DNA of 64,000 bases from a bacterium (GCA_016125225.1 WGME01000008.1:106054-170053); one strand, 5' to 3'. Numbered from the stretch's first letter, positions 43,345-53,825 are shown. The notes: generated by a model not told the origin, from the letters alone. Numbers and translations: made by a program.

Positions 43345-44832
43345 ATGGCTTATCGCGTTGGTGTGGTGACACTGATCCAGGAATCGAACACGTTTCTCAG
43401 CGAGGCCACCACGCTCGCCCATTTCCAGCAGGATGTCCTCATCACCGGGGAAGAGGTCCGTCTCCAGTTCGCAACGGCTTTGCATGAGGTCGGCGGCTTC
43501 TTCCAGGGGCTGCAAGATCCTTCAATTGAAACGGTGCCCCTCTTTGCGGCCCGGGCCTATCCCTTTGGGACGATGACCGGCGACACATTCCAATCGCTTG
43601 TCGAACGGTTACAGCAGCAGATCGCACGCGCCGGACAATTGGATGGCTTGCTGGTTGCTCCGCATGGAGCCACCGTGGCCGCGTCTCATCCCGACGCGGA
43701 TGGTTACTGGCTCTCACTGGTCAGGCAAGCGGTCGGTCCGACAATTCCGATCATCGGCACGCTCGATTCGCATGCGAATCTTTCTCCCGCCATGGTGGCC
43801 GCCACCGATGCACTCATGGGCTACCGCTCGAATCCCCATATCGATCAGTTGGAGCGTGGGAAAGAGGCGGCACATCTGATGATTCGCACAGTCCGTGGCG
43901 AAGTCCGTCCGATGCAAGCGGCCTGCTTCCTTCCCATGGCCATCAACATAGAGCGACAATGCACGTCGGAACAGCCCTTATCAAATTTCAACGAGCGACT
44001 TGATGCCGCGCGGACTCGCCCCGGGGTGCTGGCCATCAGTCTGTTACTCGGCTTCCCGTATGCCGATGTCCCCGAGATGGGTTCGTCGTTGCTCGTGGTG
44101 ACCGACAATAACCCCGAGTTGGCCCAGTCCATCGCAAATGAACTGGGTGACGAGCTGTGGGTCATGCGGGAAGGGTTGGCGGGGAATTTCATTTCAGTCA
44201 GCGATGCGGTGACACAGGCCGTCAGTCTCCGCGGCCCGGTCTGCCTGCTCGACATGGGGGACAACGTCGGTGGGGGCAGCCCTGCTGATGGCACCCTGCT
44301 GGCGTGGGAACTCCATCGTCGCGGCATTGGTCCGTCACTGGTGATTCTCAACGATCCCGAGTCCGTTCACCAGGCCGAACATGCGGGCATTGGAGCCCGG
44401 CTTTCCATGTCGCTCGGAGGCAAAACCGACGATCGCCATGGTGCTCCGTTAACAGCCGAGTTTACGGTGATGCGTATTTCTCATGGCGCGTTCACGGAAT
44501 CGGAAGTCCGGCATGGGGGCATTACGCGTTTCGATCAGGGGCGGACGGCGATTGTGATTTCGGATAACGGGTTGACCGTGATGCTGACGTCACGCCGCGC
44601 CCCGCCCTTCAGTCTGAAACAACTCACGACATTTGGTTTGACGCCGCAGGAATACCGCGTGATCGTGGCGAAAGGAGTAAACGCTCCGTTGGCCGCCTAC
44701 AAACCCGTCTGCCCGAATATCATTCGTGTGAACACCCCCGGTGTGACCACAGCCGACATGCGGCAGCTTGCTTACACACAGCGCCGCCAACCCATGTGGC
44801 CCTTTGAGCCCGAAACGACATGGGCACCGTAA
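43345..44832 (+). CDS. mlrC: M81-family metallopeptidase (MlrC-like)
   Basis: 495 residues from an ATG with GGAG 5 bases upstream, cytoplasmic. The DUF1485/MlrC N-terminal domain has VGVVTLIQESNTF, LLVAPHGATVA and IGTLDSHANLS; the C-terminal MlrC_C domain has LLDMGDNVGGGSPADGT and KGVNAPLAAYKPVCP. MlrC acts on microcystin breakdown products in sphingomonads. Homologues in other bacteria are widespread and probably cleave other peptides or amides, so microcystin is not implied here. Confidence 0.9.
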   Translation: MAYRVGVVTLIQESNTFLSEATTLAHFQQDVLITGEEVRLQFATALHEVGGFFQGLQDPSIETVPLFAARAYPFGTMTGDTFQSLVERLQQQIARAGQLDGLLVAPHGATVAASHPDADGYWLSLVRQAVGPTIPIIGTLDSHANLSPAMVAATDALMGYRSNPHIDQLERGKEAAHLMIRTVRGEVRPMQAACFLPMAINIERQCTSEQPLSNFNERLDAARTRPGVLAISLLLGFPYADVPEMGSSLLVVTDNNPELAQSIANELGDELWVMREGLAGNFISVSDAVTQAVSLRGPVCLLDMGDNVGGGSPADGTLLAWELHRRGIGPSLVILNDPESVHQAEHAGIGARLSMSLGGKTDDRHGAPLTAEFTVMRISHGAFTESEVRHGGITRFDQGRTAIVISDNGLTVMLTSRRAPPFSLKQLTTFGLTPQEYRVIVAKGVNAPLAAYKPVCPNIIRVNTPGVTTADMRQLAYTQRRQPMWPFEPETTWAP

Positions 44833-45030
44833 TTTCCTATGAAACACCGCCATCTTTTTCCGAACCGGCAACTACTGCTGATTGCTCACACCTGAAAGAT
44901 CGAGGCCGCTCACGCGTTACAACCGGAACGCACGAGACATTAATCAAGCTTTGCCACCCGACCAACCGATGCCGATGTGAGTGACTACACTAACAAGTAG
45001 TCTCAATAGCGTGACTTCTCGGCGTGGCAG

Positions 45031-47781
45031 ATGTCGGGCATCAAAACATCCACCGGCCTGATTAGCGGTATCGATACCGGTGCGTTAATCGATGCGCTCA
45101 TCAATGCCGAACGTGCGCCAGCCCGGCGGTTGGAATCGCGGCTGCAAAACGTGCAGGCTGTGCAGACGGGAATTGGTGCACTGCAGGCTCAGCTTTTATC
45201 GCTGTCCACAGTCGTCTCACCCCTGAAAGATTACCGCAGCTTTAACAAGCTGACGGTCTCAAATACTGACACTTCGCAACTCACGGTCAGCACCCGTTCC
45301 ACATCACTGGCGGGGAACTATCAGTTTCAGGCGGTGCGACTCGCGAGCACCCATCGCGCCATTTCGCGTGGCTTTGCGAATGCCGATACGCAGCAGATTG
45401 GCACAGCCGGGAAGCTCGTGATTTCGCGGGAAAATCAGCTCGATCGTCCCGTCCGCCTGGAACTCTTGAACGGAGCTCAGGGAGTCCGCCGCGGCACAAT
45501 CCGCATCACGGATCGCAGTGGTGAGTCGGCCAGCATCGACTTGTCCGCTGCTGCGAATGTCGATGATGTCGTCTGGGCGATCAATCTGGCCGATATCGGC
45601 GTCAAAGCTCGTGTTGTCGATGGTCACTTCGTCGTCGAAGATACCACGGGTCAGACGACGAACAATCTGATCATCAGCGATGTCAACGGAGGACATGCCG
45701 CCGCCGATTTAGGAATTGCTCAGTCGGTCGCAGGGAACACGCTCACGGGCAGCGATGTCTTTACGGTCACGGGCGATTTTACTCTCAGCCAACTCAACGA
45801 CGGCGGCGGGCTGCGGAACATCACTGGATCGCCCGAACTCTCCGCCACTCTGCAGGACGGTACCGTACTCACCTTCGACTTCGATGGCGATGCCAGCCTG
45901 AACGATGTCCTCTCGACCATCAACGATCATACGGACAACGCGGGAAAGCTGACCGCATCGCTGGCCAACGGTCGCCTTGTGCTGACCGATAACACGACCG
46001 GCAGCGGCACATTCAGCGTCGCTAATCTCAATAACAGTAATGCCACCGACGTCCTGGGTCTGGAATCCACACCATCAGGGAATGTGTTGACGGGCCAGCG
46101 GCTCATCGGCGGAGCCAATTCTGTTCTGCTACGCAATCTGCGGGGTGGGCAGGGAATCTCGCAACTCGGCGAAGTCACGCTGACCGACCGGACGGGAACG
46201 ACCGCCACGATCGATCTTTCTTCCGCGGAAACTCTCGATGATGTGATCGAAGCGATTAATTCTGCGGAATCGAGCGGTTCGGTCAAACTGCAGCTTTCGG
46301 CCGAGCTCAATGCCAACGGTAACGGCATCACCATCACCGACACATCTGGATCGACCGCCAGTCATCTGATCATCGCCGATGTCGGTGGGGGCACCTTAGC
46401 GGATGAGTTGGGCATCGCGGTCGACAGTGATACGAATTCGATCAACTCGGGTTCCATCGGTTTACAAACTGTAAACGCCGCGACACTTCTGAGCACCTAC
46501 TCGCCCAAAGGGGGATCGGTCTCTACGGGGTCGTTCCGCATCACCGATTCTGCGGGCAATCAGGCGGTGATTAACGTCACCAGCGCCGTCAAAACGGTGG
46601 GCGATGTGATTGATGCCATCAACAATGCCACCGGCATCAATGTGACGGCTCGGCTGAACGATACCGGTGACGGAATCGCGTTAGTGGATGATGCCGCTGG
46701 CAGCGGCACGCTCACGGTGGAAGAGGCGGGTGGACGGACCGCGGCCGATCTGCGACTTTTGGGCAGTGGTACCGTAGGCAGCAGCGGCAATCAGGAAATC
46801 ATCAGCCGCAAAGCTCTTGTTGTCGATGTCGAAGCCACTGACACACTCAACACCATCACTTCAAAGCTGAATCTGATCGGTGGCACGGTTCGGGCCAACG
46901 TGGTGAACACCGGGGCTCTGGTGAATGGCTACCGTCTCACCTTTGCATCTACGATCAGTGGCGATGCGGGCCGCTTCGTTGTGGATGACGGCGGTATTGG
47001 TCTGAATGTCACCACGCAGGATGTTGGTCGCGATGCCTTGCTCCGTGTGGGAGGCAATGCGGAAACTGGCTTTCTCATCGCCGGTTCATCGAATACGTTT
47101 TCCAATACCGTGGGCTTTCTGGACATCACGCTGAATTCGGTCAGTGATGTTCCAGCCAGCGTGAGTACGACTCTCGATAAATCGGCCGTCACATCCACCT
47201 TGCAGGCCTTTGTGACGGCATATAACAGCTACGTCGATTTGTCGAATGGCCTGACGAAGTACGACACCACCACGAGCACCCGTTCGGCCCTGCAAGGGGT
47301 CGCGACACCAACAATCATTCTGAATCGCTTCAACACCCTCGTTAACACGCTCTTTGCAACGTCCGACAAGTCTATCCGGTCACTCTCCGATGTTGGGGTT
47401 CGCCTCACGACCAACGGCAAACTGACATTTGATTCTGAACGATTAAGCGATGCCCTCGATTCCGCACCGCAGGAAGTTCAGGATTTGTTCTCGGCAAGCA
47501 ATACCGGTTTTGGCGCTCTTTTTGATAAGGCGCTCAATTCCTATAACGACCAATATGATGGGAGTCTGACCGCGCAGTACGATGCACTGCAATCGAATGT
47601 CGATGAACTGACAGCACGAATTGCCAGCATCGACGATCGATTGACCACACGACGGACCATTCTGGAAACTCAGTTTGCAAATCTGGAATCGACCCTGAGT
47701 GGTTTGCAATCGCAGCAGACAGCTCTGACCGGGCTATCAAATGTGCTGTCGAATCTGAAATCATCTTCGAGCAGCAGTTAG
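45031..47781 (+). CDS. fliD: Flagellar hook-associated protein 2 (filament cap), enlarged
   Basis: 916 residues, about twice the enterobacterial protein. FliD_N (1-105; STGLISGIDTGALIDALI, Lys/Arg-rich coil) and FliD_C (about 680-905, with VTAYNSYVDLSNGLTKYD and a long coiled coil near the end) are conserved. Between them are four internal repeats, at about 150-230, 250-345, 370-463 and 485-580, each of the hook-IN type (for example GTIRITDRSGESASIDLS, GEVTLTDRTGTTATIDLS and GSFRITDSAGNQAVINVT). FliD caps the filament and guides flagellin folding. It is followed 43 bases later by fliS. Confidence 0.93.
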   Translation: MSGIKTSTGLISGIDTGALIDALINAERAPARRLESRLQNVQAVQTGIGALQAQLLSLSTVVSPLKDYRSFNKLTVSNTDTSQLTVSTRSTSLAGNYQFQAVRLASTHRAISRGFANADTQQIGTAGKLVISRENQLDRPVRLELLNGAQGVRRGTIRITDRSGESASIDLSAAANVDDVVWAINLADIGVKARVVDGHFVVEDTTGQTTNNLIISDVNGGHAAADLGIAQSVAGNTLTGSDVFTVTGDFTLSQLNDGGGLRNITGSPELSATLQDGTVLTFDFDGDASLNDVLSTINDHTDNAGKLTASLANGRLVLTDNTTGSGTFSVANLNNSNATDVLGLESTPSGNVLTGQRLIGGANSVLLRNLRGGQGISQLGEVTLTDRTGTTATIDLSSAETLDDVIEAINSAESSGSVKLQLSAELNANGNGITITDTSGSTASHLIIADVGGGTLADELGIAVDSDTNSINSGSIGLQTVNAATLLSTYSPKGGSVSTGSFRITDSAGNQAVINVTSAVKTVGDVIDAINNATGINVTARLNDTGDGIALVDDAAGSGTLTVEEAGGRTAADLRLLGSGTVGSSGNQEIISRKALVVDVEATDTLNTITSKLNLIGGTVRANVVNTGALVNGYRLTFASTISGDAGRFVVDDGGIGLNVTTQDVGRDALLRVGGNAETGFLIAGSSNTFSNTVGFLDITLNSVSDVPASVSTTLDKSAVTSTLQAFVTAYNSYVDLSNGLTKYDTTTSTRSALQGVATPTIILNRFNTLVNTLFATSDKSIRSLSDVGVRLTTNGKLTFDSERLSDALDSAPQEVQDLFSASNTGFGALFDKALNSYNDQYDGSLTAQYDALQSNVDELTARIASIDDRLTTRRTILETQFANLESTLSGLQSQQTALTGLSNVLSNLKSSSSSS

Positions 47782-47824
47782 TGCTATGTTTTGATAGTAC
47801 TGTCTACTCGTACCGGGGCCACAC

Positions 47825-48247
47825 GTGTACGCTGCTGCTCAGGAATACCTCGAATCGCAGGTCCTTTCCGCTTCTCCCTATCGGCTGCATTTGCTGGTGA
47901 TTGACGGGGCATTGAAGTTTGCCCGCGTTGGTCTTGCTGCATTCGAAAGTGAAGATTGGGAGGCTCTCGAACTGGCCTTGTCGCGCAGCCGCGACTGTGT
48001 GGGAGATCTGATCGCGGGCGTCAAAAGCGATTCCGGACTCGAATGGGCCGACGAACTGCGAGGCGTGCTGGCCAATGTTTACCGCAATCTGGTGCTCGCC
48101 GACCCCTTGCGTGATCCGCAGAAAATTCAGGATGCCATTCGCATTCTCGAAATCCATCGGGAAACCTGGGTAGAACTCGGCTCGCGGCTCGCTGAAGAGA
48201 CAACGTCGGCTGTTCCCGAACCCCATCTGCGTGCCTGGTCGGCCTGA
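47825..48247 (+). CDS. fliS: FliS-like flagellar export chaperone
   Basis: 140 residues from a GTG start (47825). A helical bundle starting YLESQVLSASPYRLHLLVIDGALKFA, which matches the FliS N-terminal motif (Y-x-x-x-x-V-x-T-A-x-P). FliS binds the flagellin C-terminus and prevents early polymerisation. The fliD-fliS order is the normal one. No flagellin gene is in the window. Confidence 0.85.
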   Translation: MYAAAQEYLESQVLSASPYRLHLLVIDGALKFARVGLAAFESEDWEALELALSRSRDCVGDLIAGVKSDSGLEWADELRGVLANVYRNLVLADPLRDPQKIQDAIRILEIHRETWVELGSRLAEETTSAVPEPHLRAWSA

Positions 48248-48251
48248 GGTA

Positions 48252-48342
48252 CAGTCGAGAGTTAAGAGTCCAGAGTCGAGAGCCTGCCGCAATTTGTTTT
48301 GCCTTTGTCACTCAGCACTCAACCCTTAGCCCTTCCCCCCTC
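48252..48342. repeat. Family A repeat copy
   Basis: Left arm cgagagttaagagtccagag tcgagagcc; right arm gcctttgtcactcagcactc aacccttagcc. It lies between convergent fliS and the GT39-like gene. Confidence 0.6.
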
Positions 48343-48344
48343 AA

Positions 48345-50069
48345 CTACGGCTTGACCCGATAGACCCGCCAGACGCGGCGACGCAGTTTGGGCTTGGCCC
48401 GTAAATCCCACGGGGTATCGTTGTCGAGCAGGACGATGGAACTCGGTTCTGCGTCCAGTTCCGCCACCCGTTCGTAGCGATCGGCTTCCATTGCCCATTC
48501 GGCCGGGAAATTGCCGATGCGGTCGACATAGAGTCCGAGGACCAGCAATGTCTCGGCAGCTTGCGGAACCCGTTCAATCCGAAAATCTCCCCGAGGCGAA
48601 GCCAATAATCCAGCCCGGTTCAGTTCGAAGAACATGCCGGGATCGGCAAAAACATAGGCCAGACTTTGGTCCGGCTGCGACAGTTGCTGCACCAGTTGTT
48701 TCGCGGCAACACGGGCCGAGGTGCGTGGTTCCCAAGCCGGGCTGCCAAGAATCGTCAAGCAGGAGAGAGCCGTCGCGGTCACGCCGCCAATCCAAGCCAT
48801 GTGCCATTTCTGATCCCGTGGGTCCGCCGCTGTGAAACTCACTGCCGGACCTAATTGGCGATGCACCCACCAGGCGATGCCCATCGCCCCGGCAAGCCAT
48901 ATTGGTAGACACAACCGCGGATACGGATGATAGAGCGGCGTGGTGAGGAAGAGTCCGGCAAACCACGCGGACAGGAGACAACCCGCCCGCAATTCGGTTT
49001 CCGTAAGGCTGTGCGTCTGCCATGCTCTCAGGGCTGAACCAATCGCACAAATCCCCACCAGTAAATCAGCGGCAAACGAGTACCCGGCATAGCTCAACCA
49101 CAAATTGAGCAGCAGGATCGAGGCCATCCACGCGCGGCGCTGTCGCACGGTCGGTGATTTCAACCCAAGGTTCAGACTGGACGCGATCAATATCGCCAGC
49201 ATCGCGAGGGCCAACCCCGCTCCCGCATACCAGTGCACATTCGCGTTCTGCTGCAGCCAATCGGAACCCCAACTGGACCAGCCGCGCAGATAACTGCGAT
49301 GGTTCGCCGCCACGGCTCCGTAGCCCCCCACAATCTGGCAATCCCAGAGCACGGGTGACCACAAGCCTGCCGCTACCAGCGATTGAACAACCATCGTCTT
49401 CAGCCAGCGGCGGCCGTTTGTAGAGCGTTCGGTACTCATCACCATGGCACACAAGCCACCGGCAAAGGTGATGGCCAATGGCAGCCAACCGCTATATTTC
49501 GTCCACCAGGCGAGTGCCGTGAAAACGCCGGCAGCGACTGCCAGCCGTACGCGATCGGCTCCGAGGGATTGCCAGCTGAAATGGACCGCCCATAGCATCC
49601 ACAGGACAACCTCCGGATCGGTTAAGGCCGACCGCGAATAGAACGCATGATATTCCGACAAGGCTACCAGCCATGCAGCCGCGACCCCGGCGACCGGACT
49701 GAACCACTGCCGGGCGCCCCACCAGACGGAGGGAATCAGCAGAGTTCCGCAGATGAGACCGGTCAGCATCGGCAACCAACTAACATCGGTCAAACCGATC
49801 ATTCGCCAGGCAATCGTCAGCCATTCGATCTGGGCAGGCAGCAAAGCCGGGGCGTGATACTGTCGGCCGGGGTACTCGTATCCGCCTTCCGGGCCGAACA
49901 TCAAATTCGAGGCATAGACTGCTTCGTCATAGTGCTCGACCGCCAATCGTCCGAGGCAACCCCACCGCAACCAGACGCCGACCACGATCGCCGCCAGCAA
50001 CCACAAGCGTTCGCATCGCTCGACTTGCGGAGAGGCAGGGCTGGCAGAAGGAATAGGCGGGCGACTCAA
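48345..50069 (-). CDS. GT39-like membrane glycosyltransferase
   Basis: 574 residues from an apparent TTG start at 50069; no ATG is available near the N-terminus. Many membrane helices (at least 10). The first loop carries the acidic pair typical of GT-C enzymes of the PMT/ArnT type (AVEHYDEAVYASN). A short soluble C-terminal domain follows (from about 440; ARVAAKQLVQQLSQ). Such enzymes transfer sugars from a lipid carrier outside the membrane. The acceptor is unknown. Confidence 0.82.
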   Translation of the reverse strand: MSRPPIPSASPASPQVERCERLWLLAAIVVGVWLRWGCLGRLAVEHYDEAVYASNLMFGPEGGYEYPGRQYHAPALLPAQIEWLTIAWRMIGLTDVSWLPMLTGLICGTLLIPSVWWGARQWFSPVAGVAAAWLVALSEYHAFYSRSALTDPEVVLWMLWAVHFSWQSLGADRVRLAVAAGVFTALAWWTKYSGWLPLAITFAGGLCAMVMSTERSTNGRRWLKTMVVQSLVAAGLWSPVLWDCQIVGGYGAVAANHRSYLRGWSSWGSDWLQQNANVHWYAGAGLALAMLAILIASSLNLGLKSPTVRQRRAWMASILLLNLWLSYAGYSFAADLLVGICAIGSALRAWQTHSLTETELRAGCLLSAWFAGLFLTTPLYHPYPRLCLPIWLAGAMGIAWWVHRQLGPAVSFTAADPRDQKWHMAWIGGVTATALSCLTILGSPAWEPRTSARVAAKQLVQQLSQPDQSLAYVFADPGMFFELNRAGLLASPRGDFRIERVPQAAETLLVLGLYVDRIGNFPAEWAMEADRYERVAELDAEPSSIVLLDNDTPWDLRAKPKLRRRVWRVYRVKP

Positions 50070-50167
50070 GCTCGGCTCGCATTTCGGGCGTGGATTGGTC
50101 TCAGACGGTCAATTCTTTATGATAATAACAGACCCTCTGCCTTCTCACGAACTGACAGGACCGCGTG

Positions 50168-50503
50168 ATGCCGACCGTGACCGAAATGTACGATGAAGCC
50201 ATTCGACTGCGTGATGCGGGCGATCTGGAAGGTGCGGCCGCAAAACTGCAGGAACTGGAAGCTCAGGAACCGCAACACGTCCTCACGCATTCGGCCCTTG
50301 CGGTGATTCTGCAGAAGCTGAAACGCTTCGATGAAGCAGTCGCTCATGCCCTGAAGGTGACGGAACTGGAACCCAACGATCCGTTCTCGTTCACCCAACT
50401 ATCGGTGATCTGCATGCGGTGTGGGAAGATTCCCGAAGCTGAAGATGCGATGGCCCGCGCACGCACCATGCAAATGGCCGCGGGGGGCGGACATCGGCAT
50501 TGA
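50168..50503 (+). CDS. Small TPR-repeat protein
   Basis: 111 residues from the ATG at 50168; a GTG three bases earlier is also possible. It consists of about three tetratricopeptide helices pairs: YDEAIRLRDAGDLEGAAAKL, LTHSALAVILQKLKRFDEAV and SFTQLSVICMRCGKIPEAED, ending in a His/Gly tail (GGGHRH). Probably a protein-protein interaction module. It is divergent from the glycosyltransferase; a family B hairpin follows downstream. Confidence 0.82.
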   Translation: MPTVTEMYDEAIRLRDAGDLEGAAAKLQELEAQEPQHVLTHSALAVILQKLKRFDEAVAHALKVTELEPNDPFSFTQLSVICMRCGKIPEAEDAMARARTMQMAAGGGHRH

Positions 50504-50558
50504 TCGAAATGTGCGAAGGGGTGAACACGAAAGTCGGAGCGTGAGGCTATTCTCCGTG

Positions 50559-50584
50559 AAAAGCCGCCACCGCCGTGTGGCGGG
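50559..50584. repeat. Family B hairpin repeat, copy 1
   Basis: aaaagccgccaccgccgtgt followed by ggcggg. It is the exact reverse complement of 55690-55715. It folds as ccgccac / gtggcgg. It lies between the convergent TPR and yidC genes. Confidence 0.8.
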
Positions 50585-50598
50585 CCTTTGCTCTCGAC

Positions 50599-52692
50599 TT
50601 ACCTGCGACCGCGTTGCTTTTTCGATTTCGACCCCTGGCCGTTATTCTCGTTCCGGATGCTCCCTTCCTTGTCGGCCATTTCCTGCAGCTCTTTGAGCTT
50701 GGCCTTGAAGTCGGCAAAGATCGACGGCTTTTCCGGAGCATCGCCGGTCTTTGGAGCAGGTGACACTGGAGCCGGTGTCGGGGCCGGATTATCGCCGCTT
50801 CCTGGTGGATTGGTTTTCTTCGCGGCGAACCGTTTCATCAAGAGCCGTTCCGAGGTGCCCCAGATGCTCGACATAATGAAGTACAGGCACAAGCCCGACG
50901 GCACGCGGTAGAAGAAGATGATCATCACATACATCATGATGTTCATCATGCGGTACTGCATCGCCTGTTCTTCATCCGCCGGCGGGGGCATCGTCAACTT
51001 CTGATTCATCTGCATCAGCAGCACGCTGACGATCGGCAACAGGTTGAATGTTGTCCAACCGACAAACGGCAAGGCAAAGCCCAAAGCAAACAGCTTGTCG
51101 GGCGAGGCCAGGTTATCAATCCAAGACCCCATCAGATGGAACGGGGCCATCCGCAGATCGACCGAGTGCTGCAGCGACTGATACAAGGAAATAAAGATGG
51201 GCATCTGCAGCAGCAGGGGCAGACAGCCCGCGAACATCTTCAGATTCACTTCCTGCATCTGACGCATTTCTTCGGCCGTCAGTGACTGCGGGTCTTTCTT
51301 GTACTTCTCGTGCAGGACTTTGATCTTCGGCTGCAACTCTTTCATCTTGTCCATGCTGCGGGCCTGATGCAGCGTGACCGGAATCATCGCCCCGCGAACC
51401 AGACAGGTCAGGGCCAGAATCGCAATGCCGTAGCTTAATCCCGCGGCATGGAGCGTATGCAGAATCACCAGCATGATCCGCACCACCGGGGCGAACATGC
51501 CGTAGTCCATAATGGGTTGCGCTTGAAACGGTGCCAGCAGGGCTTCACGTTTCGGCCCCAGATAGACCTGATATTCATCGCGACGGATCGCACTGCCATC
51601 AGCCGCTCCGGCTGCTCCCAGCGCGATCTCCGGCGACGTCAACAACACGCTGACATCCGAGAACTGCGGTTCGGTGCCTTCGGTGATGACAACGGCTTGA
51701 GACGATTCGATGGTCGGCGACTTCCATTGATCTCCCAATGGCTGCACCAAAGCCGCGAAGTACTGTGTATCAACGCCGATGTACTGAATCGGTCGCTTCC
51801 ACACTTCGATTTTCGTGGGATCGAAAACAGGGCCTTCCTCGGCTTCGTGAAATTGCTCGACCGCCGTTTTTGCAAAGAAGGTGGTGTGATCGACCGAATC
51901 TCCTTCACGGAGGAAACCGAGACGTAGATCACGGAATTTAGAAATGTTTTGCGGATCTTCCAGCGGCAGACTGACGGGGCCACGCAGGGTGTAGCTCACC
52001 TTCTGCGGTTCGGCCGCGAGGTTTTCGATGGTCTGCGTGAGATGCAGTTGGTACCCCTGAGTGACGGTATCGCGTCCATCATTGGCATAGGTGGCGTTCT
52101 CGGCCGGCGTCACTTTCGTCAAGTCGTAGCTTTTTGTCAGCCGCAGTTGCAGCTTGGGAAAGTCGATCTGAAAGGCCGCCGCACTGGCTGACGTGCCCTC
52201 CGGCAACAGCTTCCACTCGATCTCCTCCAGCGAACTGCCCTCGAGTTGTTCGTCGATCTTGGGCAGCAGTGTCGCCAGAGATTTCTGGGCGACCAGCGGA
52301 TCATGCCCGATCAGCGTGAGTGGCTTGCCCCGCATGCCGAACTCTGGATAACGGGGATCGTTCAACTCGACCGTTTCAACGGCAGCCCCGCGACTGGTCA
52401 GCTTCACCGACAGAAAATAACCTGATGCCGGGTCGGGTGACCCCAACATCACGGTTGTCGGTTCGTGTTTCTCAAAGAGCGGGGCATTGGGGACAGCTTC
52501 GGCTTCCAGAATCGCCGCCAGATTCTCTGGGAACAGGGCACTCGCGGGGCCATCTTCCGCAGCCAGCTCCTCAAAGTCACCCGGCACAGGCAAGGGGCGC
52601 GGGAAGAGCATCGGTACGACAAATTGCGACCAGCCGATCAGGATGGCCAGAGACACCGTGAAAAACAGCAACAGACGACGTTGTTGATCCAT
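50599..52692 (-). CDS. yidC: Membrane protein insertase YidC
   Basis: 697 residues. YidC inserts inner-membrane proteins and helps the Sec translocon. N-terminal helix (LLLFFTVSLAILIGW), a large periplasmic domain (to about 390), then the conserved 60KD_IMP core: LTCLVRGAMIPVTLHQARSM with the hydrophilic-groove arginine, a cytoplasmic hairpin (KVLHEKYKKDPQSLTAEEM), and LQMPIFISLYQSL. The C-terminus is a long Pro/Lys-rich tail (about 640-697; KSKKQRGRR), likely for ribosome contact. No rnpA/rpmH cluster is adjacent. Confidence 0.96.
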   Translation of the reverse strand: MDQQRRLLLFFTVSLAILIGWSQFVVPMLFPRPLPVPGDFEELAAEDGPASALFPENLAAILEAEAVPNAPLFEKHEPTTVMLGSPDPASGYFLSVKLTSRGAAVETVELNDPRYPEFGMRGKPLTLIGHDPLVAQKSLATLLPKIDEQLEGSSLEEIEWKLLPEGTSASAAAFQIDFPKLQLRLTKSYDLTKVTPAENATYANDGRDTVTQGYQLHLTQTIENLAAEPQKVSYTLRGPVSLPLEDPQNISKFRDLRLGFLREGDSVDHTTFFAKTAVEQFHEAEEGPVFDPTKIEVWKRPIQYIGVDTQYFAALVQPLGDQWKSPTIESSQAVVITEGTEPQFSDVSVLLTSPEIALGAAGAADGSAIRRDEYQVYLGPKREALLAPFQAQPIMDYGMFAPVVRIMLVILHTLHAAGLSYGIAILALTCLVRGAMIPVTLHQARSMDKMKELQPKIKVLHEKYKKDPQSLTAEEMRQMQEVNLKMFAGCLPLLLQMPIFISLYQSLQHSVDLRMAPFHLMGSWIDNLASPDKLFALGFALPFVGWTTFNLLPIVSVLLMQMNQKLTMPPPADEEQAMQYRMMNIMMYVMIIFFYRVPSGLCLYFIMSSIWGTSERLLMKRFAAKKTNPPGSGDNPAPTPAPVSPAPKTGDAPEKPSIFADFKAKLKELQEMADKEGSIRNENNGQGSKSKKQRGRR

Positions 52693-52919
52693 AATTCCAA
52701 CAAACCAGGACGGGCTCGGAAGACCCGTCGGCGATGAAAACGAACGTCCGCTGCACGTGAGGTCAACGGCCCCGCTCCGACCTTTTCCGGGGAGACATCA
52801 TAACATGCTCTGCCCCCTGATCGCGACAACGCGGGAAAATGGTCTCCGATCAATGAAATCTCGGGAGAAAGCGCCGCTTTCGCGGGATTAGATCACCTGA
52901 AAATCTGACAAATCGTTCA

Positions 52920-53663
52920 CTATCGACCTTCAGCGAGCCGGTCGCCGAGGAAATTGTCGAGTTCAGGGATCTCGTAGATCTTCTTGCGGGTGGCTTCCCA
53001 GTTGTACTGCACCCGTTTGAAGTGCAGCGTGTTGCCATCATGCACGACATAGGAAGAGCGGCTGTCGCCATTGCGGGGCTGTCCGACCGAGCCGACGTTA
53101 ACCAGCACTTTCTTGGGACCGAGTTCGTATTTGAAGTCGATCTCTTCCGGTGCCAGGAAGTTCAGATCTTCCGTGAACACTCCGGGGATGTGCGTATGAC
53201 CTTGGAAGCAGTACTTCTCAACCAGCGAGAAAATGCGTTCCATCTTCCGTTGGTTGTAAATCTCTTCCGGAAAGACGTATTCGTTGAGCGGGTTCCGTGC
53301 TGAACCATGCACATACATCAGGTTCGGCTCACGATGGACCCGCGGCAATTCCCCGAGGAAATCCCAGCGTTTTTCAGCTTTGGGGCCGCTCGCTGACTCC
53401 AGCATTTTCCGGGTCCAGAAGATCGCCCGCTCGGCTCCCGCGTTGAACCCTTCGGGATCGAACAAGGCCGCCTGATCATGGTTGCCAAGCAGGCACATCT
53501 GACAGTTCAGGACCAGATCGATGCACTCGCAGGGATTCGGACCATAGCCGACGATATCCCCCAGGCAGTAGATTTCCGTGATTCCCTGGGCGCGGATATC
53601 CGCCAGCACCGCTTCGAGGGCTTCGAGATTTCCGTGAATATCGCTGATGATGGCACGAGCCAC
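52920..53663 (-). CDS. YfcE/MJ0936-type calcineurin-like phosphoesterase
   Basis: 247 residues from a GTG at 53663, chosen because GAGG lies 5 bases upstream and the product begins [12 protein letters not shown]; the longer frame to 53774 is rejected. Metallophosphoesterase motifs are complete: SDIHGN (D-x-H), [10 protein letters not shown] (G-D-x-V-G), LLGNHD (G-N-H-D) and FQGHTHIPG (G-H-x-H). It is a two-metal phosphodiesterase or phosphatase; the substrate is unknown. It lies between yidC and polX on the same strand. Confidence 0.92.
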   Translation of the reverse strand: MARAIISDIHGNLEALEAVLADIRAQGITEIYCLGDIVGYGPNPCECIDLVLNCQMCLLGNHDQAALFDPEGFNAGAERAIFWTRKMLESASGPKAEKRWDFLGELPRVHREPNLMYVHGSARNPLNEYVFPEEIYNQRKMERIFSLVEKYCFQGHTHIPGVFTEDLNFLAPEEIDFKYELGPKKVLVNVGSVGQPRNGDSRSSYVVHDGNTLHFKRVQYNWEATRKKIYEIPELDNFLGDRLAEGR

Positions 53664-53825
53664 ATCGACCTCGACGCTATGGGAAATTGTGAGGAACTGG
53701 CCTTTTGGCGCGATCCTGTAATGTACTGACGTCCCGAGAAGCGGGTCAAGTCGTTCTGACCCCGGAATCGCCAATGTTCACCGGAGGCCGTGGATCACCC
53801 GCCAAAACCCGCAGAACTCCTGCCC

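Noticed and set aside
44900..45020. Possible sigma-28 promoter ahead of fliD (tcaagctttg ... gccgatgtg)
   Set aside because: The two boxes are 19 bases apart, not about 11, so it does not fit the flagellar promoter consensus.
52920..53774. Longer start for the phosphoesterase at 53774
   Set aside because: A GTG with GAGG at the right distance begins directly at the conserved SDIHGN region.
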